The notes beneath the pieces are model-generated. The model saw nothing but the letters and a program-made list of their open reading frames with translations, was not told the origin of the DNA and ran no database searches. A stretch of DNA of 64,000 nt, from positions 6,014,001-6,078,000 of the forward strand of contig NZ_CP121451.1 in assembly GCF_029689945.1 (NCBI RefSeq). The letters run 5' to 3'. Positions 19,574-29,476 of the stretch are shown piece after piece (positions within the stretch are counted from its first letter, which is position 1; the number at the start of each line of letters is the position of its first letter). The position numbers and the translations under genes are program-made. The DNA is from Paenibacillus amylolyticus (GTDB taxonomy: Bacteria > Bacillota > Bacilli > Paenibacillales > Paenibacillaceae).

Positions 19574-20002
19574 TTAAGTGAGATCCTTTTTAAAATAATA
19601 ATGACTGTGTCCAGTCGGTGCATTCTCGATCGTTGTGATCAAGTGGTAGCCATGCTTCTTGTAAAATTCCGGCGCTTGATAGGAGAACGTGTTCAACATG
19701 ACAAAATCACAAGATTTCTCTCGGGCTATTCGCTCAACTTCAAGCAACAACTGTGAACCATATCCCCGATGCCGTTGTGCAGAATCCACCCAAAGAATAT
19801 CAACCTCCAACCAATTCCAGCAAAGTGTACTAATGACACCTGCAACAATATCGCCGTTCTCATTTTTGATATTGAAATTCAATTCTTCGTAACGATTCCT
19901 TAATTCCTCGCTCACATGCGCAGCATTAAATGCAATAAGCTGATGGCGAACATACTCTGAATCCTCTGAAGTGCTTGGGTTAATATTCCCTTTCAACATC
20001 AT
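19574..20002 (-). CDS. GNAT family N-acetyltransferase
   Basis: 142 residues. Strand WLEVDILWVDSAQRHRGYGS carries the acetyl-CoA loop (RHRGYGSQLL), followed by DFVMLNTFSYQAPEFYKKHG, a pattern seen in small histone-acetyltransferase-HPA2-like GNAT proteins. Ends HSHYYFKKDL, as many Bacillus relatives do. Follows the SDR gene by 20 nt. Confidence 0.88.
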   Translation of the reverse strand: MMLKGNINPSTSEDSEYVRHQLIAFNAAHVSEELRNRYEELNFNIKNENGDIVAGVISTLCWNWLEVDILWVDSAQRHRGYGSQLLLEVERIAREKSCDFVMLNTFSYQAPEFYKKHGYHLITTIENAPTGHSHYYFKKDLT

Positions 20003-20021
20003 CTATTAGCTCCTTTTTATC

Positions 20022-20744
20022 TCAGGCACCACCTGCAATACCATTCTCCTCAAGCGTATGAAGCAACTGCCTCGCTACATCTCGTGGTGATTGTAATTGG
20101 CCTGATTCGTATACTTGATTGAATACCTCAGATAATGCAAATTCTTCTGGATTCTTGCCTCTTGCCGCAGCCTGTAGCTCCGTATCTACCATTCCCGGGT
20201 CGAATGCAACGATCTCCACCGGATTTTCCAATCCGGATTGTTCCATGGCCACACATTGGTTGAACATGTTCATGCCTGCTTTGGAGGTACAATAAGATGC
20301 CATTGAAGGTGCGGGATAAATGCCTGAAGCGGAAGAAACATTAACTATTTTTCTGTGTGTGGTCAGGTGGTTGGTATGTTGTATAAAAGATGAAGTCAGA
20401 ATCATGGGCGCCCCCAAGCTGATATTCAGATTCCGACTAATCTCCTTGGCAGTAGACTGACCTATCGGTTTCAACGGCTCAAGCACGGCTGCATTGTTAA
20501 TAAGCCCGATGAATTCAACTTCCTGTAGCGGAATCCGCCCCAATAGACTTGAGACAAGATCGTCGATACGATCGAGATCTGCAAGATCAAACTGAATATG
20601 CTGATAACGTTCGAAAGCTCCCTCCAAGTCAGACGTTCCGCGTGCAATACCGTAGACGTGATCTCCCTTTTCCAATAAAAGCTCTGCGAGCTGTTTTCCG
20701 ATTCCTTTGGATGTCCCTGTAATGATGTAAAACCTTTGTCCCAT
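20022..20744 (-). CDS. SDR-family NAD(P)-dependent oxidoreductase, benzil-reductase-like
   Basis: 240 residues. Rossmann motif GTSKGIGKQ at about 10-18, NNAAV near 88, catalytic Ser in VNVSSASG and Tyr-Lys in SYCTSK (about 150-155). Resembles the Bacillus YueD group, described as (S)-benzoin-forming benzil reductases, though the natural substrate is uncertain. Cytosolic. Short gap to the GNAT gene downstream suggests co-transcription. Confidence 0.85.
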   Translation of the reverse strand: MGQRFYIITGTSKGIGKQLAELLLEKGDHVYGIARGTSDLEGAFERYQHIQFDLADLDRIDDLVSSLLGRIPLQEVEFIGLINNAAVLEPLKPIGQSTAKEISRNLNISLGAPMILTSSFIQHTNHLTTHRKIVNVSSASGIYPAPSMASYCTSKAGMNMFNQCVAMEQSGLENPVEIVAFDPGMVDTELQAAARGKNPEEFALSEVFNQVYESGQLQSPRDVARQLLHTLEENGIAGGA

Positions 20745-20816
20745 AAGCTTATTCTCCCTTCTCTTACACGGTGCAATATTAGTTGAAGGTCAACCTCTGA
20801 CTTTATAAATCCATAA

Positions 20817-21536
20817 CTACACGTCCGTTTTCTTCCACATGGTCACCCACAAAATCGGTAGGCCAAAACAATCGTCATCCTGCCCCATCGCTTTCATCGG
20901 ACGTAATTCTACACATTCAAATGGATCTTGCAGTAAATAACGAAGCTTTTCCTCCGTAAAGGCCAGCCCGCCTTTCATCGACTTCTCGCGGTATACCTCC
21001 CAATCATCCATGACGCTCTCCGGCCCACCTTGACCACCAAATCCTGGAGCGAAACAAGTCATGCCGAAATATCCTCCAGGCCGGAGCGCATTGTGGATCA
21101 TTTCTATGTAGGGAATGCGCTGATGAGGCAACAGATGGTGCAGACAACCCGAGTCGTAGACAAGATCATATTCTTGCTCTGGAGCCAGTTCAAACACGGA
21201 TCGACATTCAAAGTTCACGTCCAGTTGCTCTTCTGCCGCTCTCTCCTTAGCCCAGGCAATCGCTGTCTCGGAAAGATCATAAGCATCCACCTGATACCCT
21301 TGGCGCGTTAAATACAGTGAATTTCTGCCCGGACCACATCCCAGTTCCAATGCCTTGCCACCTGTCAGCAGACCTGCGTTTACATGTGCTACCAGATTCT
21401 CATCCGGTTTGTTTGGGAAAAAGGGGATGGGTCTGTTCCGATCCTCATAGAACGGCTCCCAAAATTGCTTGGCAGATCTGAAGTCCGCATCGAGCATATC
21501 ATACAGATCCTGTACACTTTTAATCGTCTTTTCCAC
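20817..21536 (-). CDS. Class I SAM-dependent methyltransferase
   Basis: About 239 residues from GTG at 21536, chosen because AAGGAGG lies 9 nt upstream; the longer frame to 21605 starts without a ribosome site. SAM motif I ALELGCGPGRNSLYL, then VDAYDLSETAIAWAK. FFPNKPDENL and the HHLLPHQRIPYIEM segment match the TehB/thiopurine-type small-molecule methyltransferases. Substrate unknown. Monocistronic. Confidence 0.85.
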   Translation of the reverse strand: MEKTIKSVQDLYDMLDADFRSAKQFWEPFYEDRNRPIPFFPNKPDENLVAHVNAGLLTGGKALELGCGPGRNSLYLTRQGYQVDAYDLSETAIAWAKERAAEEQLDVNFECRSVFELAPEQEYDLVYDSGCLHHLLPHQRIPYIEMIHNALRPGGYFGMTCFAPGFGGQGGPESVMDDWEVYREKSMKGGLAFTEEKLRYLLQDPFECVELRPMKAMGQDDDCFGLPILWVTMWKKTDV

Positions 21537-21696
21537 AACCACATTCCTCCTTAGATTCTCCATCCTCACCGTCGTATCCAATTGTTCATTTCTCGTAATT
21601 TCCATTAAATTTGTGACACTCTATTATAACATTTTTAACCATTAATTCTCTATTTTTCTTGCATTTTTTCACTCCAAAACATAAGCTTTTCCCAAC

Positions 21697-21726
21697 AAAA
21701 AACGACCGACATGAATGTCGATCGCT
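21697..21726 (-). terminator. Rho-independent terminator after the VOC gene
   Basis: Minus strand CGATCGACAT-TC-ATGTCGGTCG followed by T6, with a second small hairpin AAAAGCT-CTA-AGCTTTT just before it (21729-21745). Confidence 0.75.
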
Positions 21727-21755
21727 TAAAAAGCTTAGAGCTTTTGAGTTGTCAT

Positions 21756-22139
21756 TTATTTTGCCCGTTCCAAGACTGCGAAGTAATTTCCTTCGTTATC
21801 AGCAAAGTTGAAGACACGTCCGGTTGGCATCTCGACAATCTCTCCAACCGTTACATGTTTGCCAGACAAGTCGGCATATAACTGATCCAGATTTTCAGTG
21901 AAGAACATTAACGAAGGTGTGCCCAGATTTACACCGGCCGACATCCGTTCGACGACCTCTTTGTCATGGAGAATAATACTTGTCTGCGAATCTCGGGTAG
22001 GCGCAATCTCAATCCATCTCATGCCCCCATCAAGATTTACTTCATCCACAATGTGGAATCCTGCGACTTCGGTCCAAAAAGCCAGGGATTCATCTTGGTT
22101 ATTGACATACAACATAATCTGGCCGACTTTGCTAAACAT
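21756..22139 (-). CDS. VOC superfamily (glyoxalase/bleomycin-resistance-like) protein
   Basis: 127 residues, single betaalphabetabetabeta pair: GQIMLYVNNQDESLAFWTEV at the start and GRVFNFADNEGNYFAVLE at the end. Candidate metal ligands include His in FHIVDE and Glu in the last strand. Substrate unassigned; these act on or bind small molecules including antibiotics. Monocistronic, flanked by terminators. Confidence 0.85.
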   Translation of the reverse strand: MFSKVGQIMLYVNNQDESLAFWTEVAGFHIVDEVNLDGGMRWIEIAPTRDSQTSIILHDKEVVERMSAGVNLGTPSLMFFTENLDQLYADLSGKHVTVGEIVEMPTGRVFNFADNEGNYFAVLERAK

Positions 22140-22309
22140 GGATCATTCACTCCTCTGATCATCTCATCTCTCAACATCCTGCTTATCATTCCTCATATTC
22201 CAATAGAGTATAACATGCAAGACGGCTTTTTATCATATTTCTTTAGAGTGAAGTGGATTTCTTTATGATCATCAATGTTTAGTCATCAGATGAGTTTCTT
22301 GAAGTTCCC

Positions 22310-22783
22310 TTATAGGGTTTTAACAAGGGAAAGCCTATGAAACCCCGAGGTATAATAATTCAAATCAACACCTTCTTTTTGAAAATTCATTCGTTCATAA
22401 AATACGAGCGCTGCTTCATTTTCTTTATGATCAAGTGTGTAAAGCATGACATCACTACAACCGAATTCAGCTATTTTTATACATATTTTTGTAATTAGTG
22501 AACGTGCTACTCCCTGTCGAAGGTGTGATCTACATGTAACAACGCCAACGATCTCATACCGGTTAACAGTAGGATGAAAGATATAACCAGCATGACCTAT
22601 AACAACATCTGATTCGTCGACCATGACATAATAAGCTTGGATACGTTCATCCATCATATTTAAAAATGAATCCCAGCGCGCAGGGTACTGATCTCGTATA
22701 AAAGAAGGGAATTGAAAATGATGATCCGTCATCATTTTCAGCACTACTGGTTGATCAATAGCTTGAAAAATCCGAATAGTCAT
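22310..22783 (-). CDS. GNAT family N-acetyltransferase
   Basis: About 157 residues from ATG at 22783 (after AGGTGAT). The loop CRSHLRQGVARSLI carries a variant of the (R/Q)xxGx(G/A) acetyl-CoA motif; then LYTLDHKENEAALVFYERMN. Substrate unknown. Lower GC than its neighbours, which could mean transfer, but the sample is small. Confidence 0.82.
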   Translation of the reverse strand: MTIRIFQAIDQPVVLKMMTDHHFQFPSFIRDQYPARWDSFLNMMDERIQAYYVMVDESDVVIGHAGYIFHPTVNRYEIVGVVTCRSHLRQGVARSLITKICIKIAEFGCSDVMLYTLDHKENEAALVFYERMNFQKEGVDLNYYTSGFHRLSLVKTL

Positions 22784-22887
22784 CTTTTTATCACCTACCC
22801 TTCGTGTGCATGTAAACATCTTTTAAGTTACCAACTTCATAATATTTCATTGCCGCCACCAGTCCTTTCATTACCTCAATAAAAAAT

Positions 22888-22917
22888 AAAGTGTTTGATC
22901 AAAAGATCAAACACTTT
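22888..22917 (-). terminator. Rho-independent terminator
   Basis: Perfect 13-bp stem AAAGTGTTTGATC / GATCAAACACTTT with 4-nt loop and an A/T-rich tail (TATTTTTTAT) on the minus strand. Serves the GNAT gene at 23023. Confidence 0.85.
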
Positions 22918-23022
22918 GCCCAGGCGTACGGCATATTGTAGATGTGCTTCCTCGTGGTTTACTCCACGTTTACGCCAGTCACACACAACAGATATTTAAT
23001 AACTAGTATACATGACTTACAC

Positions 23023-23538
23023 TTATTGCGTGCCTTTTAAGTTCTTCGTCAGATAAAGTACAACATCGTCGTCCATAATTGTTTCTTCACCTGGCTGAAT
23101 GTAATGATCGTGTCTGTGGACACCATGACCGTCCGGTATGTATCCGCGATGGGCATATAAAACTTGTGCTTTGCCATAATCGGAAAATACACCTACACCA
23201 ATACCTGCTACATCCGTTCGTTCCGAAATAACTTCCTCTGCCCGGTCCATCAATCGCGATCCAATACCTTGGCGTTGGAACTTGATCAGCACATTGAAAT
23301 CGTTAATTTCGGGAATGCCTTGTTCCCTGAAAGACGGGTATTTGGAATGCCACAATACATTCACATAACCAGCAAACTCTCCATTCAACTCGGCTACCAA
23401 GGTCAAACGTTCGCCATTCTGCTGTTCAACCAAGTAATGAAGATACTGCTCTTCGAACCTCCCCCAACCCTGCTCCTGGAACGCCTTGGATATGATCACA
23501 GGATCGCTCTCATTTAATAGCCTGATATGTACACTCAC
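23023..23538 (-). CDS. GNAT family N-acetyltransferase
   Basis: 171 residues, GTG start after AAGGAGG. Acetyl-CoA loop FQRQGIGSRLMDRAE near residues 88-102, then VGVFSDYGKAQVLYAHRGYI. Similar in layout to many Bacillus single-gene acetyltransferases annotated only as GNAT. Followed by a strong terminator. Confidence 0.88.
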   Translation of the reverse strand: MSVHIRLLNESDPVIISKAFQEQGWGRFEEQYLHYLVEQQNGERLTLVAELNGEFAGYVNVLWHSKYPSFREQGIPEINDFNVLIKFQRQGIGSRLMDRAEEVISERTDVAGIGVGVFSDYGKAQVLYAHRGYIPDGHGVHRHDHYIQPGEETIMDDDVVLYLTKNLKGTQ

Positions 23539-23573
23539 TGATGAATCCTCCTTATAAAGGTATTTCTCCTAAA

Positions 23574-24098
23574 CTATATTCCCAACCGATCTCGAAGCGA
23601 CGTGATATGAGCCACATGGTGTTTGCCATGCCAAGCATACACGCCCAGATTATAATCCAATCTTGTCGTTTCTTCCGATGACGGATGATAGAATTGTTTG
23701 GCATAATCTGCATCTGTCAACGCGTTTAAAAGAAATACCCAACGACGATGGAGCGCATCCAGAATCTGAAGCGAAAATTCGACATCCAGGTCTCTTGAAT
23801 CACTCAGTTCGGCCCAACGCTCTTCATAATAAGGTCGAATCGTTGGTGTATCCTCTGTCAGTGCCAGCTTGAACCGAATCATACTGTTCATATGACTGTC
23901 TGCCATGTGGTGAATGACTTGTTTGAGCATCCATCCACCTTCTCGATACGGCAGACTTAATTGCTCTTCACTCAGTCCCTTTACCGCTTCGCGCGCACGT
24001 ACAGGTAGCTCAGCAATGTCCTGAATCCACTTCTCCCGCTGTGCCAAAGTAACTTCACCCGTGTGTACAAATGGGCCTATCGGAAATCGTTCATTCAT
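23574..24098 (-). CDS. YfiT/BstA-like putative bacillithiol transferase (DinB fold)
   Basis: 174 residues. DinB-fold metal ligands are visible as His in VIHHMADSHMNS (about 64-70) and in VYAWHGKHHVAHI (about 152-160), giving the three-histidine site of the YfiT/BstA group. Family members transfer bacillithiol to electrophiles. The start MNERFPIGPF is typical of the family. Adjacent to a GNAT gene upstream and downstream but not overlapping. Confidence 0.85.
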   Translation of the reverse strand: MNERFPIGPFVHTGEVTLAQREKWIQDIAELPVRAREAVKGLSEEQLSLPYREGGWMLKQVIHHMADSHMNSMIRFKLALTEDTPTIRPYYEERWAELSDSRDLDVEFSLQILDALHRRWVFLLNALTDADYAKQFYHPSSEETTRLDYNLGVYAWHGKHHVAHITSLRDRLGI

Positions 24099-24148
24099 CC
24101 ATTATTCCTCCTTTTGTGTATGATTCAGAATCATGCTATAAACAGCAA

Positions 24149-24691
24149 CTACCGAGCATATTCCATAAGCCAACAGTCTCTCATCTGACCTTCGTGCTGC
24201 TCATGTTTCTCCAACAGCTTAATCCTTTGGAAACCACATTTCTCATAACAGGATATCGCTCGCAAGTTCCAGGCTTGAGGGTCCATAACCACTTTACAGG
24301 CTTGTTGTTCATTAATCAGATAAGCCAGCATGGACTTCACCAGCAATGTCCCGATACCTTTATTCCAGTAGCCTACCTCACCAATAAACTGATCCGTTCC
24401 ATAGATGATCTCATCCGTGTCTCCATAACCATACTCCGTTCGTTCTTCTTCCTCAAGCTTATAGAACTGAATGTATCCAATTGGATTTCCTCCATACTCT
24501 ACGATACATCGGGTAGCATCATCATCCTGATTGTAAAAATGCTCCCTAACCAGATGAAAATCATGCGGTCGATCACGGCCTTCGTAGTATTGAAGAACTT
24601 CCGGGTCAGACAGCCACTTCACCAGATGGTGTTCATCTTTTTTATCTAGTAAACGTACCGTAATCTCATTCCATTCATAGATTAACATCAC
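24149..24691 (-). CDS. GNAT acetyltransferase, AAC(6')-like
   Basis: 180 residues. Resembles the Acetyltransf_8/AAC(6') group: EHHLVKWLSDPEVLQYYEGR at the start, EVGYWNKGIGTLLVKSMLAY with the acetyl-CoA loop, DPQAWNLRAISCYEKCGF. That group includes aminoglycoside 6'-acetyltransferases but also siderophore and unknown enzymes, so no resistance is claimed. Start is GTG at 24691 or ATG at 24688, overlapping the stop of the preceding gene (TGATG), so the two are coupled. Confidence 0.8.
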   Translation of the reverse strand: MMLIYEWNEITVRLLDKKDEHHLVKWLSDPEVLQYYEGRDRPHDFHLVREHFYNQDDDATRCIVEYGGNPIGYIQFYKLEEEERTEYGYGDTDEIIYGTDQFIGEVGYWNKGIGTLLVKSMLAYLINEQQACKVVMDPQAWNLRAISCYEKCGFQRIKLLEKHEQHEGQMRDCWLMEYAR

Positions 24692-25229
24692 TCTGCATAC
24701 TCCTTAATGATTTCAAGAGGATTTCCCGAAACCCAGCTCAGGTCCTTGCCCAACACATTTTCCTTATGAACATAATAGATCATAGGTTGCTTAATAAGTT
24801 CTGCTTTCTCACCCAAAGGATGAATGGTAAAACGCATCTTGTACGTGCCCACTGCATCAGGTATAGAGAATCCTGAAAATTCAGTAGTTGCCGTGGATGA
24901 CTGCCTCTCTAACGCTTGACGAAGGATCTCTTCTGTTGCACCCGTGCTGCCAACCGAAGCAGGTTGAATAAATCGGTTGTCCCTTTATCACTAAAAGTTA
25001 TTGAACCCCAGCCAGGCACAACCGGATATATAGTATGCTGACCCTTATCTTCGTTTCTTCGTATTATGGTTAATTGCACCTCGTATTCCTCCGCAGCTGT
25101 CTGCCGAATGGTGCCCTTTAAGTTAACATCCTGCGCTGTAACGCTTGGATTCAGATTATTATATATAATGAAGACCGCCACAGTAACAACCGCAATGCCT
25201 GTTAGCCAAAATTTCGTGCTTCTACGCAT
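24688..25229 (-). CDS. Membrane-anchored protein of unknown function (frameshifted as read)
   Basis: Starts MRRSTKFWLTGIAVVTVAVF at 25229, giving one N-terminal membrane helix and an outside domain. The first frame ends at 24909; the neighbouring frame then runs as VGSTGATEEILRQALERQ to a TGA at 24688-24690. An indel in the stretch 24950-24975 would join them into about 180 residues. Second half is beta-rich (TYKMRFTIHPLGEKAE, KENVLGKDLSW). Not recognised. Overlaps the AAC(6')-like gene by one base. Confidence 0.6.
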
Positions 25230-25245
25230 GTAAATTCCCCCAAGA

Positions 25246-25353
25246 TTAACCGTACTTCTGGAACAATTCACGCTCCATTAATGCCTGTGTGACGCAGTCT
25301 AATTCCGGAGAAGCAGACCACCCGGATGGCACCATTGACTCCCGTCTCACCAT
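25246..25353 (-). CDS. Possible 35-residue peptide
   Basis: ATG at 25353 or at 25335 (after GGGAG), ending FQKYG at the stop 25246-25248, 17 nt before the next gene. Amino-acid composition looks protein-like (SPELDCVTQALMERELF) but there is no family match I know. It could be the C-terminal remnant of a longer gene. The rest of 25354-25567 shows nothing convincing. Confidence 0.25.
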   Translation of the reverse strand: MVRRESMVPSGWSASPELDCVTQALMERELFQKYG

Positions 25354-25567
25354 AGTTCTGTTCTGAGAATTCTGTGTTCAATCGGCTTCATCCCCTGACA
25401 AAAAATCCCTTACCCCAAAACATTCGACATGGACAAGTCGATTCTCCTGTTAAATTCACGGTATATCTTTTAGTAAAATTTGAAACGCTTCTCTTCCAGT
25501 TTCCGTATTAAGGTCGAAGTCGTATTTATCCCCAAATAGTAAACCATCTGATCCGGAGGTTGAGCGC

Positions 25568-26340
25568 ATGTCATTTTTCAAGAAAATGTTGGCCAGTGTA
25601 GGTGTTGGAGCAGCCAAAGTAAATACCGAATTACATACACCACAAGTAACGCCTGGAGGGATCATCTCGGGGGTTGTGTACATTGAAGGTGGAGATGTGG
25701 AACAGAACGTAGATCGAATCTATCTTTCAATCAAAACCCATTACATCGGGAGCACGATGATCGCAAAGTCAAAGAAACAGCTGTTATAGCCAAATATTTG
25801 CTCACCGACGGTTTCACCTTACAGCCTGGAGCCAGATTGGAGAAAGACTTCTCATTTGACCTGCCTGAAAACCTGCCGATTACACTGCATCGTGCAGAGG
25901 TCTGGGTAGAGACGGGCCTGGATATCTCAAGCGCCGTGGATCCCTCAGACCGGGACAGACTGCATGTGGTTCCTAGCAAAGACATGAAGACTGTGCTCGA
26001 AGCGATTGATATTCTTGGCTTCAAGCTGCGTGAAGTGACCAACGACTATGCGCCGAAGCTGGGCGGAAATCTGCCATTTGTACAGGAATTCGAATTCGTA
26101 CCAACAAGCAAGTTCCGTGGTCATCTGGATGAGTTGGAAGTGCTGTTCTATCCGATGGGCGATTCGCTCGAACTGCTGTTGCAGATCGACCGGCGCGCTC
26201 GTGGGCTCAGTGGAATATTCTCCGAAGCCATGGGTACGGATGAAAGTTATGTCCGCCTGCATCTGTACGAAAGGCATCTGGCACGAGGTGCGCATTCTGT
26301 CGCTCAAGGATTGGAAGAAGTCATTTCCAAACATATTTAG
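25568..26340 (+). CDS. spo0M: Sporulation-control protein Spo0M (frameshifted as read)
   Basis: MSFFKKMLASVGVGAAKVNT is the classical Spo0M opening. The protein has an arrestin-like N-terminal half and modulates sporulation entry. As read, the frame breaks at GGG 25748-25750; one added G gives HYIGEHDDRKVKETAVIAKY and joins the rest, a total of about 257 residues, exactly the family size. The C-terminal half (FRGHLDELEVLFYP, GTDESYVRLHLYE) is complete. Stand-alone with its own terminator. Confidence 0.9.
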
Positions 26341-26361
26341 TCTGTATTCTGTAGAAAAAAT

Positions 26362-26405
26362 AAAACCGTCCTCTATCAGACCAATCTGATGAAGGACGGT
26401 TTTTG
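26362..26405 (+). terminator. Terminator after spo0M
   Basis: Stem AAACCGTCCT / AGGACGGTTT with an inner ATCAGA-CCAA-TCTGAT stem, followed by TTTTTGATTTTT. Confidence 0.85.
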
Positions 26406-26494
26406 ATTTTTGGGTAATAGGACTTCGAAGTTCTCCCAGTACAAAGGCAGCGTAAGTACATGGAACAAGACTTGGAACTTACGAGGACACACCT

Positions 26495-26788
26495 TCAGGA
26501 ACGCTGTGTCCAGCGCTGCATGCCTGATCGAAGACCGTAATATGCAGCGGCGAGTAAAATGAACCCGGCAAATGCCATGATCATGGAGGTTGCATCCCAT
26601 TGAACAATAGTTCCAAAAGCAACCTTGGATTGCAATGGCGTACCGGATGAAGCAGTGTTCATTATTTCAGGTACGTAATTCTTGGTCATAATCATACCTT
26701 GAACGACATTCCATGCTACAAAACCGATGATGAATAACAAGGTAACCAGAACGGATTCCGTTGCTAATCTTTTGTTCATGTTTGTCAT
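26495..26788 (-). CDS. Small membrane protein of unknown function
   Basis: About 97 residues from ATG 26788 behind AAGAGGAGG. Two membrane helices (about 12-30 and 65-85), short termini, with a conserved-looking MTKNYVPEIMNTASSGTP segment outside. Not recognised. It lies 18 nt after the stop of the DMP19-like gene, so both are likely co-transcribed. Confidence 0.65.
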   Translation of the reverse strand: MTNMNKRLATESVLVTLLFIIGFVAWNVVQGMIMTKNYVPEIMNTASSGTPLQSKVAFGTIVQWDATSMIMAFAGFILLAAAYYGLRSGMQRWTQRS

Positions 26789-26806
26789 TACGCCTCCTCT
26801 TCCCAT

Positions 26807-27376
26807 TCAATTAGACAAGAAGTGCTGCAACTCCTTTTTCAGAAGATCTTTGTTGGCATCCACATACTGATACAGCAAGTCGAAACTTTCCTCGTTATCC
26901 GCTTGCATGCTAAGATTCGCGGCTTCCAGTTCAATCTCCTGCAATACCTTATGAATCTGTTCCCCGTGTGTTTGCAGGCTTGTTGTGATATCGTCTTCGG
27001 TCAAGCCATTCACATTATCTCGTAGTTGCCCGTGCGTTATGCCATTTTCGGACAACATCTGCTCTATTTTTTTTAGGATCACAGCATCTGCATCATTGCC
27101 GGTCCGCTCCATCGCTGCTATTGTCTCAACCAGATACTGCCCGCTGGCATTCTCAAGGAAACCGCTCATGCCGTTCATGGACAGCTCGGTATCCAGATCG
27201 ATGATCAGGATGATATCTCGCAGCACTTGCGGAAGTTCAGGGCCGCTGTCTCGAATTGTCGCAAATTCAGCCCGATAAAGGTCCATGGCAATACTCCCTA
27301 CCACCTCTTCACCTGACATCTCTTCAAGCTGATCGAGGGGTAACAACTCCTGCAGTTCTTCTTGTAACTTGTTCAT
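26807..27376 (-). CDS. DMP19/DUF4375-like protein
   Basis: 189 residues, acidic, all-alpha. LDTELSMNGMSGFLENASGQ followed by YLVETIAAMERTGNDADAVI recalls the DUF4375/DMP19 pattern (NGG-F-QYF-N-SG ... ETI-AL--IGA). That family includes phage DNA-mimic DMP19 homologues, but function in bacilli is not known. The match is by eye, so moderate. Start has AGGAGG 9 nt upstream. Confidence 0.5.
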   Translation of the reverse strand: MNKLQEELQELLPLDQLEEMSGEEVVGSIAMDLYRAEFATIRDSGPELPQVLRDIILIIDLDTELSMNGMSGFLENASGQYLVETIAAMERTGNDADAVILKKIEQMLSENGITHGQLRDNVNGLTEDDITTSLQTHGEQIHKVLQEIELEAANLSMQADNEESFDLLYQYVDANKDLLKKELQHFLSN

Positions 27377-27591
27377 CTTTCTCTGCCTCCTGTATCTCTC
27401 TGTCTATATATACGCCGACACGTTATTACATCATAGCAGAATACGCTATACAAGTTGAATTTATATAAGATGGTATTGTGTATCACTTTTATCAAATTTA
27501 CAGGGAATATCGCCAAGTTAACGTGCACTTGACCTATGGAAAATGTTCCACTGTTATGATCTTGGCATCACGAGTCTTGGGAGGGGTATTG

Positions 27592-28748
27592 ATGCGCCTG
27601 GCCTTGTTCACAGACACCTATCTTCCGGAAACCAATGGTGTTGCTGGCACGCTCCACCGCTTGAGTAACCATCTGAACCGCAGAAGGATTGAACATCTGC
27701 TGTTTACACCGAACTCCATCATTGAAGGAAGCCATGAGACTCAAGTCAGATCGGTTGCCAACATTCCTTTTTTTCTGTATCCCGAATGCCGCATTGCTCT
27801 TCCCAACAGAGCAGACACGCACAAGCAGCTCCAAGCCTTTCAGCCCGATCTGCTGCATATCGCCACGCCTTTTAATATGGGGCTGCTTGGCCTGAGGTAT
27901 GCACTCAAACATCATACTCCGCATGTGATCTCCTACCACACCCACTTCGATCGTTATCTCGAATACTACCGGTTGAAAAGCATGATTCCACTCTATTGGA
28001 AATACATCCAATGGTTCCACCGTGCCTGTGATGCTACACTCACGCCATCGCAGGAAACGTTAAACACATTGCAGACCCATGGCATTCAGCGTCTAAAGCT
28101 GTGGTCACGCGGAATTGATTGCAATCTGTACTCTCCTGATAAACGCAGCTCGGCTATCCGTGAACGATACCACATCACCGCTCCCCTGATCCTACTCTAC
28201 GTTGGACGCATTGCCCCGGAAAAGATATCGCTACGCTCACCACTACCATGCAGCAGTTGCCCCAGGAAATGCAATCCCGTGTACACTGGATTATCGTTGG
28301 CGACGGTCCCTCTCTTCCCAAAATGCGCCTGCAATCCCCACCAAATGTCACCTTTACAGGATATATGCATGGAGAAGACCTTGCTGTTATGTATGCTTCG
28401 GCAGATCTGTTTGTGTTTCCTTCCGCTACGGAGACATTTGGCAATGTAGTGCTGGAAGCGATGGCTTCAGGGCTTCCTGTGGTGGCGGCCAATGCCGGAG
28501 GTGTAAAGGATCTAGTCGTCCACCACCGTAATGGGGTATTATTCGAGCCAGGTCAGGCTGATGCACTGATTCGTGAGATATGTCTCTGGGGAGATCACAG
28601 GAACCAATTGCGGATGATGGGATTGGAAGGACGAAAGCTGGCTGAGCAGCGGTCGTGGGAGCATATTTTTGATACACTGATCGGTGATTATGAAGAGGCT
28701 ATCGAACATCGAAACAGACAAAAGAAAGATCGGATGATTACAGCGTAG
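27592..28748 (+). CDS. GT4 glycosyltransferase, MgtA/SqdX-like (frameshifted as read)
   Basis: Start ATG 27592 after GGGAGGGG; the ORF extension upstream lacks a ribosome site. The N-terminal domain has LFTDTYLPETNGVAGTLHRL, PFNMGLLGLRY and SYHTHFDRYLEYY, typical of MgtA/SqdX-type transferases that glycosylate lipids. At 28221-28224 a missing G breaks the frame: EKD-IATLTTTMQQLPQEMQ is restored by it. The C-terminal domain then shows SATETFGNVVLEAMASGLPV, the nucleotide-sugar EX7E region. About 385 residues. Probably adds a sugar to a lipid or glycan (inference). Confidence 0.82.
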
Positions 28749-28820
28749 TCTGATGAAAACTGAGTATGCGATATGAACAAGAGATATAAATCCGTAGGAA
28801 CAACAGAAGATGATATCAAG

Positions 28821-28854
28821 AAGACATGTTTACCCTCCAACGGGATCATGTCTT
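28821..28854. terminator. Bidirectional hairpin between convergent genes
   Basis: Arms AAGACATG (28821-28828) and CATGTCTT (28847-28854) with CCC/GGG pairing inside. Between the GT4 gene and the Nudix gene. Confidence 0.6.
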
Positions 28855-28882
28855 TTGGTGCACCAAACCACTTGCTGAATTA

Positions 28883-29412
28883 TTAAATATCTGCAAACTT
28901 GTTTGGCTCAAATAATATCGTTTCCTGCATTTTGTTCCATATGACCTGCGTAGTGCCCTTTGGGTCTGTTCCGCTCTGCACGTTGCCAATCCAGATGTCT
29001 TCTGCTCCCGGGTGTTGTAAATAATGCCTGAGCGTCGCTTTGACCAGAATGGACGCATGCAAATCCAGCACCTCATCTTGCGGTATCCAGAATAACTCGC
29101 CTTCATCGGAAGGTACAAATTGTCGATGTTTCGTCTCTCCGAAATAGACAAACTGCTGCCAAATCTCGCCACCGCTAACCTCTAACAGAATATATCGAAG
29201 CCGAAAGTGTTCAATATCTGCTTGCTTTAATCCGGTCTCTCTTCAATCTCCCGATAACTGGCGCTCATGGGGGCGTTCAATTCCCCTTGTTCCAGATGCC
29301 CACCGATGCCACCCCAAAATTCAAAATCAAATAATCTGCTGCCCGCCTTCTTCATCATCAGCATGTCCGAGCCATTGCTCAGAAACGCTGTAGCCATCTG
29401 TCTAATCTCCAT
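28883..29412 (-). CDS. Nudix hydrolase (frameshifted as read)
   Basis: MEIRQMATAFLSNGSDMLMM, then the Nudix helix region GHLEQGELNAPMSASYREIE. One missing G at about 29234-29241 turns EEETGL into a stop; restored, it continues through FPWIPQ-type residues (ELFWIPQDEVLDLHASILVK) to ...EPNKFADI at 28883, about 176 residues. The spacing between the first Glu and REXXEE is two longer than the consensus box. Substrate class (nucleotide or dinucleoside) is not predictable. Confidence 0.78.
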
Positions 29413-29476
29413 ATGTACCTCGCTTTCCAGACTGTGATTATCGAAGTCCTCAACTATATAAACCGAACAAAAAAAT